A stretch of 64,000 nucleotides of DNA from Bacteroidota bacterium (GCA_029558535.1 JAKQEK010000253.1:1-64000); one strand, 5' to 3'. Shown: positions 18,364 to 28,068, counted from the first letter of the stretch. The notes: generated from the sequence alone by a model not told the origin. Numbers and translations are program-made.

Positions 18364-19272
18364 TTATTTATAACTATAAACCATTCCCTGATAAGGACAA
18401 ATGCAAGTTGATTGAGTACACTTTTCGGCTGTTTTCGATGGAATGAAAGTTTTTTCAAATAGATTTCCGTAAGATTGTTTATCTGTATTACATCTTAATA
18501 CTTCTCCGGTATGTTCAATCGAAAAAAAATCTTTACCTGTCAGGCAAAACTTATTTTTAAAACAAGTATATTTAAGATACTCCGGCATATCAAGACCTTG
18601 TAGCATATAGCTACTTATTAAGTCAATTTCCATTTGGGTATAAGCGCTAGGATAGTTTTTGCCATCGTATGTGCCGTAATAAGTTTTGGCAGAAATATTT
18701 GTTAAACCTAATTGCTTTAAAAATTGAATATTTTTTATCCCTTGTAATATCTTAGCAGGATGTATTACATAACTGCCAACTACGTTAAAATTTTTGTTAG
18801 AGAGTATCTTATAGAGTTTTATAAAGTTATCCATTCCGATTTTATTATCAATTCTGTAATCATAATGAACGCCTGCATTTATCATAATTATTCTTTCGTG
18901 ACTAATTTGTTCTGCAAAATCTTTAATTGAAGCCTGCGATAGATTAGTATTAATTGATAGATAGTGTTTTTCTGTGAGAAGTTTGCATAAATCAATAAAA
19001 CCTGGATATAAAAACGGCTCGCCTCCGGTAATTATTATGTGTCCGCAATCGCCAAAAACATCAAATGATTGTGCAATATGTTGAATGTCGTATTTTGGGG
19101 AAACAGGTTTACGGTTGTAGTGTCCGCAATAATTACATGAGAAATTACAATTATCATTTATAAACCAGCTTACCATAAATTCCCCTTTATCGAACATTTT
19201 TTGTGCTTGTGGGGTGTTTTTATTCGGCTGATATTCCGACAAATAGTTTTGTATTTTAATAAATTCTAACAT
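18364..19272 (-). CDS. Radical SAM protein with SPASM-like C terminus
   Basis: A 302-residue protein with C42-x3-C46-x2-C49 (CNFSCNYC), IITGGEPFLYPGF, and a C-terminal Cys set CLTGKDFFSIEHTGEVLRC ... KCTQSTCICPYQGM. Its first 17 bases overlap the end of the methyltransferase gene 19256-20041, so translation is probably coupled. This coupling of a radical SAM enzyme to a class I methyltransferase suggests consecutive steps on one intermediate (inference). The N-terminal 40 residues before the cluster motif are helical and shared in type by all five short paralogues. Confidence 0.83.
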   Translation of the reverse strand: MLEFIKIQNYLSEYQPNKNTPQAQKMFDKGEFMVSWFINDNCNFSCNYCGHYNRKPVSPKYDIQHIAQSFDVFGDCGHIIITGGEPFLYPGFIDLCKLLTEKHYLSINTNLSQASIKDFAEQISHERIIMINAGVHYDYRIDNKIGMDNFIKLYKILSNKNFNVVGSYVIHPAKILQGIKNIQFLKQLGLTNISAKTYYGTYDGKNYPSAYTQMEIDLISSYMLQGLDMPEYLKYTCFKNKFCLTGKDFFSIEHTGEVLRCNTDKQSYGNLFEKTFIPSKTAEKCTQSTCICPYQGMVYSYK

Positions 19273-20041
19273 CTTTTACTGTTTTACGAAGTTTAATTTC
19301 CAGAGGTTCGACAATTATTGGCATATAGTCACTACTGAAAAGGTAAATATTATTTGCTTTTTCGAAGGCATTGACAACAAGTTCGTTTTGCAATTCATAG
19401 TTGGGTTTTTTTATAAATTCAATTGTCATTCCAAGCTTACGTGTTTGTTTTAATAAATCGTATAAATCTGTTAAATAGTAACAATATTGTTTTTTTAGAT
19501 TTTCTACGGCTTTTTTCATCAGACTTTTGCGAATCCTATCCCCTACTATTTCTGTTGCAAAATAGTCTTTAATATATAGATAGCCGTCATACTTTAGCAA
19601 TTTATAGGAAGCAAAAATTAGTGTTTTTTTATTATTCGAATGTCCGAAGGATTCTAAAAAGATTATTTTGTCAAAACTTTCTGCTTTATATTCTTTATCA
19701 ATTTGATGATAATCAAGCTTTTTTAGATGTATTTTATTTTTAATGTCATTCTTTTTTATAATTGTCTTTGCAGCCTGAATTTGTTTTTCACAGTTTGTTA
19801 TTGCTTCAATTCTAATATTATTATATGAAGCAAAGAAAACAGCCGGTCCGCATATCCCGCAACCAGCATCTAATATGTAGTCGTTGTCAGAAAAGCCTAT
19901 TTGATTATTCAAATGGGAATGAAGTTCCTCCAATTTATCAGGGCGATGTGCCTGAAATGTATTACCATAGAACTTTATATACTGATCGTGCCAGTAATTA
20001 TAATAGTCTTGCGTATTTTTAAAAATAATAGGCATACTCAT
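19256..20041 (-). CDS. Class I SAM-dependent methyltransferase
   Basis: A 261-residue soluble protein with a Rossmann-type SAM site: motif I YILDAGCGICGPAVFF (from ~residue 55), an acidic position near IEAITNCEKQI, and the strand FDKIIFLESFGHSNNKK typical of small-molecule methyltransferases of the Methyltransf_11/25 type (cyclopropane synthase or UbiE/Coq5-like fold). It lacks membrane segments. It is the only ordinary methyltransferase among the radical SAM genes and overlaps the next gene by 17 bases. Substrate unknown; context suggests O-, N- or C-methylation of the same product that the radical SAM enzymes modify. An alternative start (second Met, two codons later) cannot be excluded. 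Confidence 0.85.
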   Translation of the reverse strand: MSMPIIFKNTQDYYNYWHDQYIKFYGNTFQAHRPDKLEELHSHLNNQIGFSDNDYILDAGCGICGPAVFFASYNNIRIEAITNCEKQIQAAKTIIKKNDIKNKIHLKKLDYHQIDKEYKAESFDKIIFLESFGHSNNKKTLIFASYKLLKYDGYLYIKDYFATEIVGDRIRKSLMKKAVENLKKQYCYYLTDLYDLLKQTRKLGMTIEFIKKPNYELQNELVVNAFEKANNIYLFSSDYMPIIVEPLEIKLRKTVKDVRIY

Positions 20042-20047
20042 TAATAA

Positions 20048-21268
20048 TCAAGTTTTTACACAAATATTTCGTTTTGATAAAAATTTAAGAGCCTTCTTAT
20101 ATCTTTGTTGTATTATTTCGTTTTCTACTTTCGGGTATATTTTTGACGAATCACATTGTTCAAACTCTGAATAATATGTAAAAGATACAATATCTAAATC
20201 GGTTTTTAAAATAAACTTTAAAGTTTCTTGAAAATCTTTGTCTGTTTCCGAGGGAAAACCAATCATAAAAACGCCGTGCAATCTTAATAAATTGTATTGT
20301 TTTCGGAATGTCTTAATATTTTGCTCAATACTTTGTAAATCAGAATACCTGTTCATTTTTTTGAGAATTTTTTCACTTCCTGACTGAAACGGTATAGTAA
20401 TAGAATAAATTCTGTCATATTTTAGCAAAGCTAACAAATATTTTTCAAACTTAACCGACCAAATTGGATTTAAACCGTCCAATTGCCAACGAACTTTTTT
20501 TTGTCCCGTAGCCTTGTCTAATAATTTTAATAATTGAGGAAGGTTTTGCTGTAATTCAAGTCCGTAAGAACCAATATCTTCTGATATTAAAATAAAGTCG
20601 CATACCTTATTAAACAATAAATTTTCGTATTCAGTTTTTACTTCTTCAAATGATTTACTTTTTAAGTTATTAATACATAAGCGTGTATTGCAAAAGGAAC
20701 ATTTTAGAACGCATCCGGTATTAATAACAATGAATTTCTTTTCAGAAAGTAAATTATTTGCTTCAATTTCCTGGTTGAATATCTCATCTTCAGTTTTTTG
20801 CTTTTTATAGCGTTTGTATTTTTTTATGATGTTAGGATGTGGCGAAAACTTGAACTCCGGATTTAAGTAATGTCTTTTACATAGTTTATTATCAGAAAAA
20901 TCATTAGCAGGGTCTATTTGTTGAAACTTTATAGTGTTTTCGGGAAAAACGTAATCAAAATTATCTAATTCAATTGGATTTATATAATGAATATTTTGGT
21001 ATTTTTCTTGAAGTCTTTTACCATACTCAATTGACAAGCAGCCTGTAATAATGATTGTTTTGTCTAGGTGCAGCACTTTTGTAATTTCGTCCATAGATTT
21101 TTGTTCTGTAAATTTTGTCACTGAACAAGCAGAGATTATTATAGTATCAGCTAGATTATAATCCGATACAACTTCAAAATTATTTTTTTCAAAATAATGC
21201 CTTATTCGTTGAGATTCAATTAACCTCATGGGGCAACCTTGTGTGTTTATATAGGTTTTGGTTTTCAC
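20048..21268 (-). CDS. MiaB/RimO-like (methylthiotransferase-type) radical SAM protein without TRAM
   Basis: A 406-residue protein laid out like the methylthiotransferases: an N-terminal UPF0004-like domain with three Cys (C12 in TQGCPMR, C48 in ISACSVT, C77 in ITGCLS) that in the family bind an extra 4Fe-4S cluster, then the radical SAM motif C186-x3-C190-x2-C193 (CVLKCSFC), and an IPFQSGSEKILKKMNR segment. It ends without the ~60-residue TRAM domain that binds RNA or the ribosomal target in MiaB and RimO. Loss of TRAM and the location in this array suggest a non-RNA, non-ribosomal substrate, possibly sulfur or methylthio insertion into the locus product (inference). A second member lies at 25413-26675. 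Confidence 0.82.
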   Translation of the reverse strand: MKTKTYINTQGCPMRLIESQRIRHYFEKNNFEVVSDYNLADTIIISACSVTKFTEQKSMDEITKVLHLDKTIIITGCLSIEYGKRLQEKYQNIHYINPIELDNFDYVFPENTIKFQQIDPANDFSDNKLCKRHYLNPEFKFSPHPNIIKKYKRYKKQKTEDEIFNQEIEANNLLSEKKFIVINTGCVLKCSFCNTRLCINNLKSKSFEEVKTEYENLLFNKVCDFILISEDIGSYGLELQQNLPQLLKLLDKATGQKKVRWQLDGLNPIWSVKFEKYLLALLKYDRIYSITIPFQSGSEKILKKMNRYSDLQSIEQNIKTFRKQYNLLRLHGVFMIGFPSETDKDFQETLKFILKTDLDIVSFTYYSEFEQCDSSKIYPKVENEIIQQRYKKALKFLSKRNICVKT

Positions 21269-21277
21269 AATGCAAAT

Positions 21278-22642
21278 TTATATAAAGTCTAAGCATTTAT
21301 CAATTATCTTATTGTTGTATTTGCCTAAATATTTACAAAAGAAATAATAGTATTTAGTTGCTTTTAATGATTTAGAATTAAAAAGAATTTTAAGAATTTT
21401 AAGAAAATTTGGTTTGTGTTTTCTATTATGTATAATCATTAATTCTTCAATTCGTTCATTTGAAAGGTTGCTATGTTTAATGATACTATTTGAATAAGAA
21501 TAAAATGACCAGTCGTTAGGATAATTAGTTTTAATTAGCTTGTTTTCTTTTTGTGCTTTTTTATAAATTGCTGTATTTGGTAAAGGTGTTAAAATTGCAC
21601 AAGCACACTCATCCAACTTGAGCATTTGGAAAAAATGTAATCTATTTTGTATTGTTTCATCTGTATCATTTTCTAGTCCTATCATGTAATTTCCTGAAAC
21701 TAGAATGTTGTTTTTATGGCACAGTTCAACAATCGTCTTATAATTGTTAAACAAATCCATATCATGACTGAATAAATTCTTTTTATTTAGTTCTTTAAGA
21801 CTTTTGGTTGAATCTGATTCGAATCCGACAAAGAACATTACAGCCCCAGCTTTAGCTGCCATTTCAACTAGTCCTTTATTCCTAAAGAAATTTGTAGTAA
21901 CTCCAGATTGCCACTTTTTTTTGTTTTTAATTTTTATCATTCTATCAAATAATTGATACAAATAATCATCATCATTTGCGTAAAAATTATTATCGACAAA
22001 CATTATTAAATCATTTTCAGATGCTTCTATTTCAGCAATAACACTGTCAATGGACTTACGTTCGTAAGGTCTATACATCGGTACATGAACTCCGCAAAAG
22101 GAACAATTATTAACGCAACCTCTTGATGTCTCAATACTGTCAATAACGTATGATTTTGCAAAATACTTAGGATTGTGTGTATTTATTTTAAAAGACTTTT
22201 GAACATATATATTTTTTAAACATTCTGATTCAAAATCTTTAATTACATCTCTCCATATAGTTTCAACTTCACCAATTACAACAGTATCACAAAATTTCAA
22301 AGCTTCTTCGTGAAAAATTGAAACATGAGCTCCCCCTAGAATTACAGGAATACCTTTATTTTTAATTTCAATGGATAAAGCATAAACATGATTAATATTT
22401 CGAGTGTTAGTTGTTATTCCAACTAGATCAGCTTGTATTTCACTTATGATTTGAGTCTTTTTAATATTTTCGTCAAATATTTCAACATCCCAGTGGTTGG
22501 GGGTTAAATCTGCAATTATTCCCAAAGATAGTGGAGGAATAAATGAATAGTTTTTATATGTACTCTTATATTCATTTTTAGGATTAATCAAAAGTAATTT
22601 AAGCTTACATGATTTTGTATATTTTGTACTGGATGGGAACAT
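21278..22642 (-). CDS. B12-binding-domain radical SAM protein
   Basis: A 454-residue protein. Residues ~14-135 form a cobalamin-binding-type Rossmann domain (LLLINPKNEY, DLVGITTNTRNI, ILGGAHVS, IGEVETIW). The usual DxHxxG cobalt-ligand motif is replaced by FDENIKK, so any B12 would bind without a His ligand. The radical SAM motif is C176-x3-C180-x2-C183 (CVNNCSFC). Relatives include HpnJ- and BchE-like enzymes that catalyse methylations or rearrangements on lipids and pigments. The C-terminal ~80 residues are basic. It shares SRGCxNNCxFCGVHVP and VGFESDT with 22677-24020, its evident paralogue. Confidence 0.85.
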   Translation of the reverse strand: MFPSSTKYTKSCKLKLLLINPKNEYKSTYKNYSFIPPLSLGIIADLTPNHWDVEIFDENIKKTQIISEIQADLVGITTNTRNINHVYALSIEIKNKGIPVILGGAHVSIFHEEALKFCDTVVIGEVETIWRDVIKDFESECLKNIYVQKSFKINTHNPKYFAKSYVIDSIETSRGCVNNCSFCGVHVPMYRPYERKSIDSVIAEIEASENDLIMFVDNNFYANDDDYLYQLFDRMIKIKNKKKWQSGVTTNFFRNKGLVEMAAKAGAVMFFVGFESDSTKSLKELNKKNLFSHDMDLFNNYKTIVELCHKNNILVSGNYMIGLENDTDETIQNRLHFFQMLKLDECACAILTPLPNTAIYKKAQKENKLIKTNYPNDWSFYSYSNSIIKHSNLSNERIEELMIIHNRKHKPNFLKILKILFNSKSLKATKYYYFFCKYLGKYNNKIIDKCLDFI

Positions 22643-22676
22643 TTTTATAACTTATATATTTATATATAACATAAAT

Positions 22677-24020
22677 TTACTTTTTAAATATCTTCAACAA
22701 TCTTTCAATAAAACTGTTTTGATATTTGCCAAAATTTTTACAGAAATAATAAAAATATATAAAGCCTCCAATAGATTTTGTGACAAATATCGTTTTAAAT
22801 ATTTTTAATCCGGAAATTTGGAATAATTTATTTTTTTCGTAATATAATTGTTCAATTTTTTCATTTGATAGTGTGTCGTGTTTAACAATACTATTTGAAT
22901 AACAATATTTTTTCCAATCCTCAGGGAAATTTGTATATAGCAATCTGTTTTCTGATTTATATTTATTAAATAGCTTTGTTTTGGGTAGTGGCGTGACTAT
23001 TACACATGCACATTGGTCGAGTTTGAGTTCTTTGAAAAACATTGTTCTTTCATTTATTCTTTGCTCATTATCACTGTCTAATCCTATCATGTAGTTACCA
23101 GTGATAATAATATTATTCTTATGACATGATTTTACAATTTCTTTATATTCTTGGAAAATATTACTACTGTCTATATAATTTTTTTTACTCAATTCTTTTA
23201 ACGATAATTCGGTATCAGATTCGAAACCTACAAAGAGCATTTTTGCTCCTGCTTTTGCTGAAAGTTTTACTAATTCTTTGTTTTTAAAGAAATTTACAGA
23301 CACGCCTGTTTGCCAGTATTTTTTTATATTGTGTTTTAACATTGACTCAAAAAGAGAAATTAAATATTCATCGTCATTACCATAGAAGTTATTATCAATA
23401 AAAGAGAAATATTGGTTTTTAGAGTTTTTTAGTTCATTAATAATCATTCCAATAGGCTTACGTGTATAAGGACGAGTTTTTGGAACGTGAACTCCACAAA
23501 AAGCACAGTTATTAATACATCCTCTTGAAGTTTCAAATGCATCAATAATATATTTATTATCGAACAATTGCATATTTATTTCAGTGTATTGAAAGTCATT
23601 GGAATGATAAAGATTTTTCAAAGAATCATTTTCGAAATCATTTATTATATTTTTCCAGATAGTTTCTACTTCACCACAAACAACAGATGTTGCATATTTT
23701 TGTGCTTCATCTGGGAAAGCTGATGCATGGCTTCCACCTAAAATTACTTTAATACCGATATCTGAATATTTTTTTGAAATCTCATAAGCCCTTGAAATAT
23801 TTAGTGTGTTTGTTGTAATACCTACTAAATCAGCTTGTAAATTTAATTCATCTACTGGATTGATGTTTTCGTCAATAATTAATGTCGTCCAGTTTTTAGG
23901 AGTTAAATCAGCAATTATTCCTAAAGCAACTGGGGGTAAAAAATTAAATTTGTTTAAATTGTATTTAATTTTTGGGTTTATTAATAAAAGTAGGGGATTA
24001 TTTTTGTTATTTTTATTCAT
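22677..24020 (-). CDS. B12-binding-domain radical SAM protein (paralogue)
   Basis: A 447-residue protein with the same layout: LLLINPKIKY, DLVGITTNTLNI, ILGGSHAS and GEVETIW in the N-terminal B12-type domain (IIDENIN where DxHxxG is expected), then C168-x3-C172-x2-C175 (CINNCAFC). Compared with its neighbour 21278-22642 the two are collinear over the full length, including CAxxVTPLPxT(K/A) and YSNSIVKH near the end, so a tandem duplication is likely. It is separated from the next gene by 34 bases, the largest gap in the 11-gene string. Substrate unknown. Confidence 0.85.
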   Translation of the reverse strand: MNKNNKNNPLLLLINPKIKYNLNKFNFLPPVALGIIADLTPKNWTTLIIDENINPVDELNLQADLVGITTNTLNISRAYEISKKYSDIGIKVILGGSHASAFPDEAQKYATSVVCGEVETIWKNIINDFENDSLKNLYHSNDFQYTEINMQLFDNKYIIDAFETSRGCINNCAFCGVHVPKTRPYTRKPIGMIINELKNSKNQYFSFIDNNFYGNDDEYLISLFESMLKHNIKKYWQTGVSVNFFKNKELVKLSAKAGAKMLFVGFESDTELSLKELSKKNYIDSSNIFQEYKEIVKSCHKNNIIITGNYMIGLDSDNEQRINERTMFFKELKLDQCACVIVTPLPKTKLFNKYKSENRLLYTNFPEDWKKYCYSNSIVKHDTLSNEKIEQLYYEKNKLFQISGLKIFKTIFVTKSIGGFIYFYYFCKNFGKYQNSFIERLLKIFKK

Positions 24021-24026
24021 TAAACT

Positions 24027-25403
24027 TTATTTAAAAAAATTATTGCCAAGGAAAAAGTAAAAAAGTTTATTGAGTAAATTACTTTCGTAATTTGCAAAAT
24101 TTTTAAGATAATAATAAAAAAATGCTGATGATTTAATTGATTTAAGTATAAAGAAAGACCTTACTGTTTTCATTAAGCTTTGTTTAAAATATGTTTGATT
24201 GCAATATATAACATTTTTTTCCAAAAATTCTGAGCTTAAATTTTTATGCTTAATTACATTTTTAATATACAGAAACTTATTCCAGTCATTAGGAAAAATT
24301 AATTCTGATAATTTCTTTTGATTAATTATTTCATTAAAAAAAGCTGTGCCTGGCAAAGGCGTTAATATAACAGATTTACACGAATCAAGTTTTAGATTTT
24401 TAAAAAAAAACATCCTATTTAGAATTATTTCTTCAGTATCGTTTTCAAATCCAATGATTATATTCCCTGAAATTAAAATTCCATTTTTGTGGCATGACTT
24501 TACTATCTTACGATAATCTTCGAAGATATTATTATTTTTACTTCCTATTGATTTTACATTTTCTTTACCTAAATACTTCAATGTTTTAAAACTATCAGTT
24601 TCAAATCCGACAAAAAGCAAGCAAGCTCCACTTTTTGCCGCTAGCTTAATTAGTTTCTGAGAATTAAAAAAGTTAACAGAAACAGCAGTAATCCACTTTT
24701 TTTTCAATTTCAGACTAATCATTTCATTAAATAGTTGTTCCAAATAATCATAATCGCCCCCAAAAAAATTATTATCTAAAAAGAAAATAAAGTCACTATC
24801 GGCTTCGGTAATTTCTGTAATAACCAAACTTATGGGTTTTCTTTTATAAGCTTGATGTCCATTAATATGTATGCCGCAGAACTTACAATGGTTTTTACAG
24901 CCTCTTGAAGTTTCAACCGCAGTAGAAAAATATTTACTTTTAAAAATAGAATTGTCGGCTTTTATGAATTCGTATTTCTGTGAAATTTCTTTATATACTT
25001 TTTTTATTTCATTATTTTCAAAATCATTTAGAAATTTAAGCCATTCCGATTCAACAGAACCAATTATAACCGAATCAGCATGAGATAAGGCCTCATCTAA
25101 CATTGAGGCGGAGTGCCAACCACCAAAAATAACCTTAATATTTTTAGCACGATAAATATCTGCCAATTCATATGATCTTAATATGTTAACTGTATTTGTC
25201 GTAATTGCAACTATGTCATAATCAAAACCAAATTCAGAATCATTATCAATGTTTTCATCCCACATCGTAATTTTCCAATATTTTGGTGTTAATGCTGAAA
25301 TAATTCCAAAGACCAAAGGTGGCAAGATATTGAAGTTTTTATTAAAAAAACTTCTAATACTTGGATTTATAAGTAATATTCTTCTGTTTTCATTAGTCAC
25401 CAT
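24027..25403 (-). CDS. B12-binding-domain radical SAM protein
   Basis: A 458-residue member of the same group, more diverged: DIVAITTNTVNI, IFGGWHSAS and IIGSVESEW in the N-terminal domain (MWDENID in place of DxHxxG), then C169-x3-C173-x2-C176 (CKNHCKFC). VETSRGC, VGFETDSFK and IIGFENDTEE follow the pattern of its two downstream neighbours. The C terminus is basic and hydrophobic (FYYYLKNF, LFYFFLGNNFFK), perhaps a membrane contact as also seen in the paralogues. It follows the MiaB-like gene 25413-26675 by 9 bases. Confidence 0.84.
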   Translation of the reverse strand: MVTNENRRILLINPSIRSFFNKNFNILPPLVFGIISALTPKYWKITMWDENIDNDSEFGFDYDIVAITTNTVNILRSYELADIYRAKNIKVIFGGWHSASMLDEALSHADSVIIGSVESEWLKFLNDFENNEIKKVYKEISQKYEFIKADNSIFKSKYFSTAVETSRGCKNHCKFCGIHINGHQAYKRKPISLVITEITEADSDFIFFLDNNFFGGDYDYLEQLFNEMISLKLKKKWITAVSVNFFNSQKLIKLAAKSGACLLFVGFETDSFKTLKYLGKENVKSIGSKNNNIFEDYRKIVKSCHKNGILISGNIIIGFENDTEEIILNRMFFFKNLKLDSCKSVILTPLPGTAFFNEIINQKKLSELIFPNDWNKFLYIKNVIKHKNLSSEFLEKNVIYCNQTYFKQSLMKTVRSFFILKSIKSSAFFYYYLKNFANYESNLLNKLFYFFLGNNFFK

Positions 25404-25412
25404 TGTTAGAAC

Positions 25413-26675
25413 TTATTTAAAAGCTTTATAGTTTAGTAAATAATTTAAATTTAACATATTTTTAGAAAAAATGTTTGGAGGATTAAGACTATGTAAAGTA
25501 CGGTTTTTTACAAGATGTTCATGCAAATCATATCCTAATTTAATTTTATCTCCTTCTTCAATTTTGCCTTGCATTTTATATGAAATGCTAACAGGGTTAT
25601 CATAATAAGCTAAGAGTTCTATATAATTAAATATTTTTAAATTTAAATAATCTTTTGCGATTATTATGTCTTCTTTTGTTTCATTTGGAAAACCGAAAAT
25701 AATATGGGTAGAAGTAAAAAGTAGAGAATTTAATGATTTGAAATATTTAATTTTTTGGACCACATCCTTAATGTCGTAAATTCTGTTCATATTTGTTAGA
25801 ACAGTTGATGAAAAATGTTGAACGGGAATTTCAAGTGATACAATTCTTTTCTTTTTAATTAGTGATGAAAAACTATCAAAGTACTTCAATACCCATCTAG
25901 GATTTAAAAAAAAGATGTCCCAAGTAATGTTAGATTTTGAGACAAAATCCATTTCTTCGATTAAACTCGCAAAAGTTTCTTTTATGTCCATACCATATGC
26001 ACCTATATCATCTGCATAAAAAATAAAATGTTCGAAGCCCTGATTAATTAACTCAATGTAATGATTTATTATTTCATTTTTTGGTGTACTTCGTAATTTG
26101 CCAACCGCTTTTTTAATGCCACAATATGCGCAGCTGTTGTTGCAACCGTAACTCGGTACGATGAAAGCTGTTTTTTTATCTAACACCCTACTATGAAAGT
26201 TATACAGATGTATGTTTTTTATTAAACTTTTACCGAATGAAAGTTTTAGAATTTCTAAAAACTCCTTTTTATATTTCTTTTTTATGTAATCGATAGGAGT
26301 TTGGTTAAGTGTTTCATAAGGAAGTGGAATTTCATTATATTTTGTTTTGAAACTTGGAAAAAAAATGTCAATGTTTTCTAATTCATTTGTATTTATTGTT
26401 ACTACATTATTTAATTTAAACAGTTTATTTTTAGGAATAATAGCTGGTAAGCAACCGAGAATAATTACTATAGAATTTGTTGCTATCAAATCATTAATTT
26501 TTTTTAAACAATGTTCAACATTTGCTTTATCAACGCCACATGACACATAAATTATATAATCTGCGTCTTTTGTATTTGATGTAATTTTACAATTATTAAT
26601 TAAAAAATAATCCTGAAGTCTTTTTGCATCAAGTCCTCTTAATACGCAACCATCCACATCCACATAAACAACCAT
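25413..26675 (-). CDS. MiaB/RimO-like radical SAM protein without TRAM
   Basis: A 420-residue relative of 20048-21268. The three N-terminal domain Cys are kept (C10 in VDGCVLR, C46 in VSCGVDK, C75 in LGCLPAI), followed by C178-x3-C182-x2-C185 (CNNSCAYC) and KLRSTP, which resembles the GRxRSR-like segment after the motif in methylthiotransferases. IPVQHFSSTVLTNMNR corresponds to the family's iPxQsgs..L..MnR. No TRAM domain follows. Its neighbours on both sides are B12-type radical SAM proteins. An unusual methylthiotransferase-type enzyme for a small or glycan-linked substrate is the preferred reading; tRNA modification is not excluded. Confidence 0.82.
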   Translation of the reverse strand: MVVYVDVDGCVLRGLDAKRLQDYFLINNCKITSNTKDADYIIYVSCGVDKANVEHCLKKINDLIATNSIVIILGCLPAIIPKNKLFKLNNVVTINTNELENIDIFFPSFKTKYNEIPLPYETLNQTPIDYIKKKYKKEFLEILKLSFGKSLIKNIHLYNFHSRVLDKKTAFIVPSYGCNNSCAYCGIKKAVGKLRSTPKNEIINHYIELINQGFEHFIFYADDIGAYGMDIKETFASLIEEMDFVSKSNITWDIFFLNPRWVLKYFDSFSSLIKKKRIVSLEIPVQHFSSTVLTNMNRIYDIKDVVQKIKYFKSLNSLLFTSTHIIFGFPNETKEDIIIAKDYLNLKIFNYIELLAYYDNPVSISYKMQGKIEEGDKIKLGYDLHEHLVKNRTLHSLNPPNIFSKNMLNLNYLLNYKAFK

Positions 26676-26685
26676 ACTATAGAAA

Positions 26686-28068
26686 TTATTTTTGTATTTT
26701 ATTAATTCGCTTTTCCAATTTTTTAGAATATTTGACTAAATAAATTTCGAAAATATTATTTATCCAATTTAACAGTGTTAGTTTTTTAAAGTATTTCTTA
26801 GTATGATTGAAATTATAAAAATTAACAAAAAGTGTTGCTGAAGCACTTCTAGTGTTCATTAAAGTTTTAAAGAATCTTTTTAATAACAACTTTTTTCCTC
26901 TAATTTGCTTTTGGATATCATAGAAGAAATTTTCATCGGTAAAATTTTTGTGTTTAAAAACTAACGTGTATTGATTATATTTTTCCCAGTCTTTAGGATA
27001 TTCTGTATATATAAGTCTTTTTTGCTCTTTTAGCCTTTCGTAAAGCATTGTTTTTGGGAATGGCGTATAAATTGAAGTGAAAAATAAGTCAATTTTAGAT
27101 TTTTTTATGAACTCAATTCTTTTATTGATTACATTTAAATCATCTTCCTCAAGTGCTGTAATAAATGCACCGCAAACAGCAATTCTATGTTTATGAATAC
27201 TTTTTATTATTGTGTTAATATTATTTATGTGTTTCACATTAACGTTTTTATTTATTTTCTTCAAAACATCTTGATTTTCTGTTTCTATTCCTAGAAGCAG
27301 TATCCTGCAACCACTTTTGCGTGCATAAAACAAGAATTCGTCATCAATACCAACATCAATTGACGCAAAACCAAACCATATTTTATTTAGTTTCTTTTCA
27401 ATCATTTTTTTGAATAATTCAATCATAGATTCTCTGTTGAATTTTGATTGAGGATACAAATTGTCATCTGTAAAAAAAATAATCTTTTGTGTAGTTTTTT
27501 CAATTTCTTGAATTGTAAGTTTAACGTTTCTAATAGTTTGTTTGCCTTTATTTATTGCAGCAACACAGCAGAAGTCACATCTGTTTGGACAACCTCTAGA
27601 GAATTGAATTGTGGCAAATTTATATTTGTGATTGTAATATGATCTATCTATATGGTAATTCAAGTCCGTACTTCCATAGTAGAAATCTTTCAAACAATTA
27701 TTATCAAAATCCGTCAATATTTGTTCCCAAATTGATTCTGCAGCACCAACAGCTACAGATGAACAGTATTTTTTGACTTCGGTTTCCAATAAAGAAGCAT
27801 GGGTTCCACCTATAACTGTTTTTGTATTTTTATTATTATAATATGCTGATATTTCATAAGCGCGATTTATATTGTTACTTGTAGCGGTTATGCCCACTAA
27901 GTCTGCTCTAGGGAATGTGAGCTCTTCAACTCTTTCATCAATAATTTTAATATCCCATTTTTTATTTGTTTTTGATGCTATAATCCCTAATGCCACAGGT
28001 TCGTAGTTAATATCGTAATCAAGTTTTTGATTCGCAGGATTTATTAATATAAGTTGTTTCTTATCCAT
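26686..28068 (-). CDS. B12-binding-domain radical SAM protein, coupled to the ABC exporter
   Basis: A 460-residue protein: LILINPANQK, DLVGITATSNNI, IGGTHAS and GAAESIW in the N-terminal B12-type domain (IIDERVE where DxHxxG is expected), then C160-x3-C164-x2-C167 (CPNRCDFC). It lacks the GVHVP segment of the 21278/22677 pair and has CCVAAINKG instead. The first 8 bases of the gene overlap the end of the exporter ATPase gene (28061-29338), which makes translational coupling likely and ties the radical SAM chemistry to export. The C-terminal ~60 residues are rich in Lys and aromatic residues. Confidence 0.85.
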   Translation of the reverse strand: MDKKQLILINPANQKLDYDINYEPVALGIIASKTNKKWDIKIIDERVEELTFPRADLVGITATSNNINRAYEISAYYNNKNTKTVIGGTHASLLETEVKKYCSSVAVGAAESIWEQILTDFDNNCLKDFYYGSTDLNYHIDRSYYNHKYKFATIQFSRGCPNRCDFCCVAAINKGKQTIRNVKLTIQEIEKTTQKIIFFTDDNLYPQSKFNRESMIELFKKMIEKKLNKIWFGFASIDVGIDDEFLFYARKSGCRILLLGIETENQDVLKKINKNVNVKHINNINTIIKSIHKHRIAVCGAFITALEEDDLNVINKRIEFIKKSKIDLFFTSIYTPFPKTMLYERLKEQKRLIYTEYPKDWEKYNQYTLVFKHKNFTDENFFYDIQKQIRGKKLLLKRFFKTLMNTRSASATLFVNFYNFNHTKKYFKKLTLLNWINNIFEIYLVKYSKKLEKRINKIQK

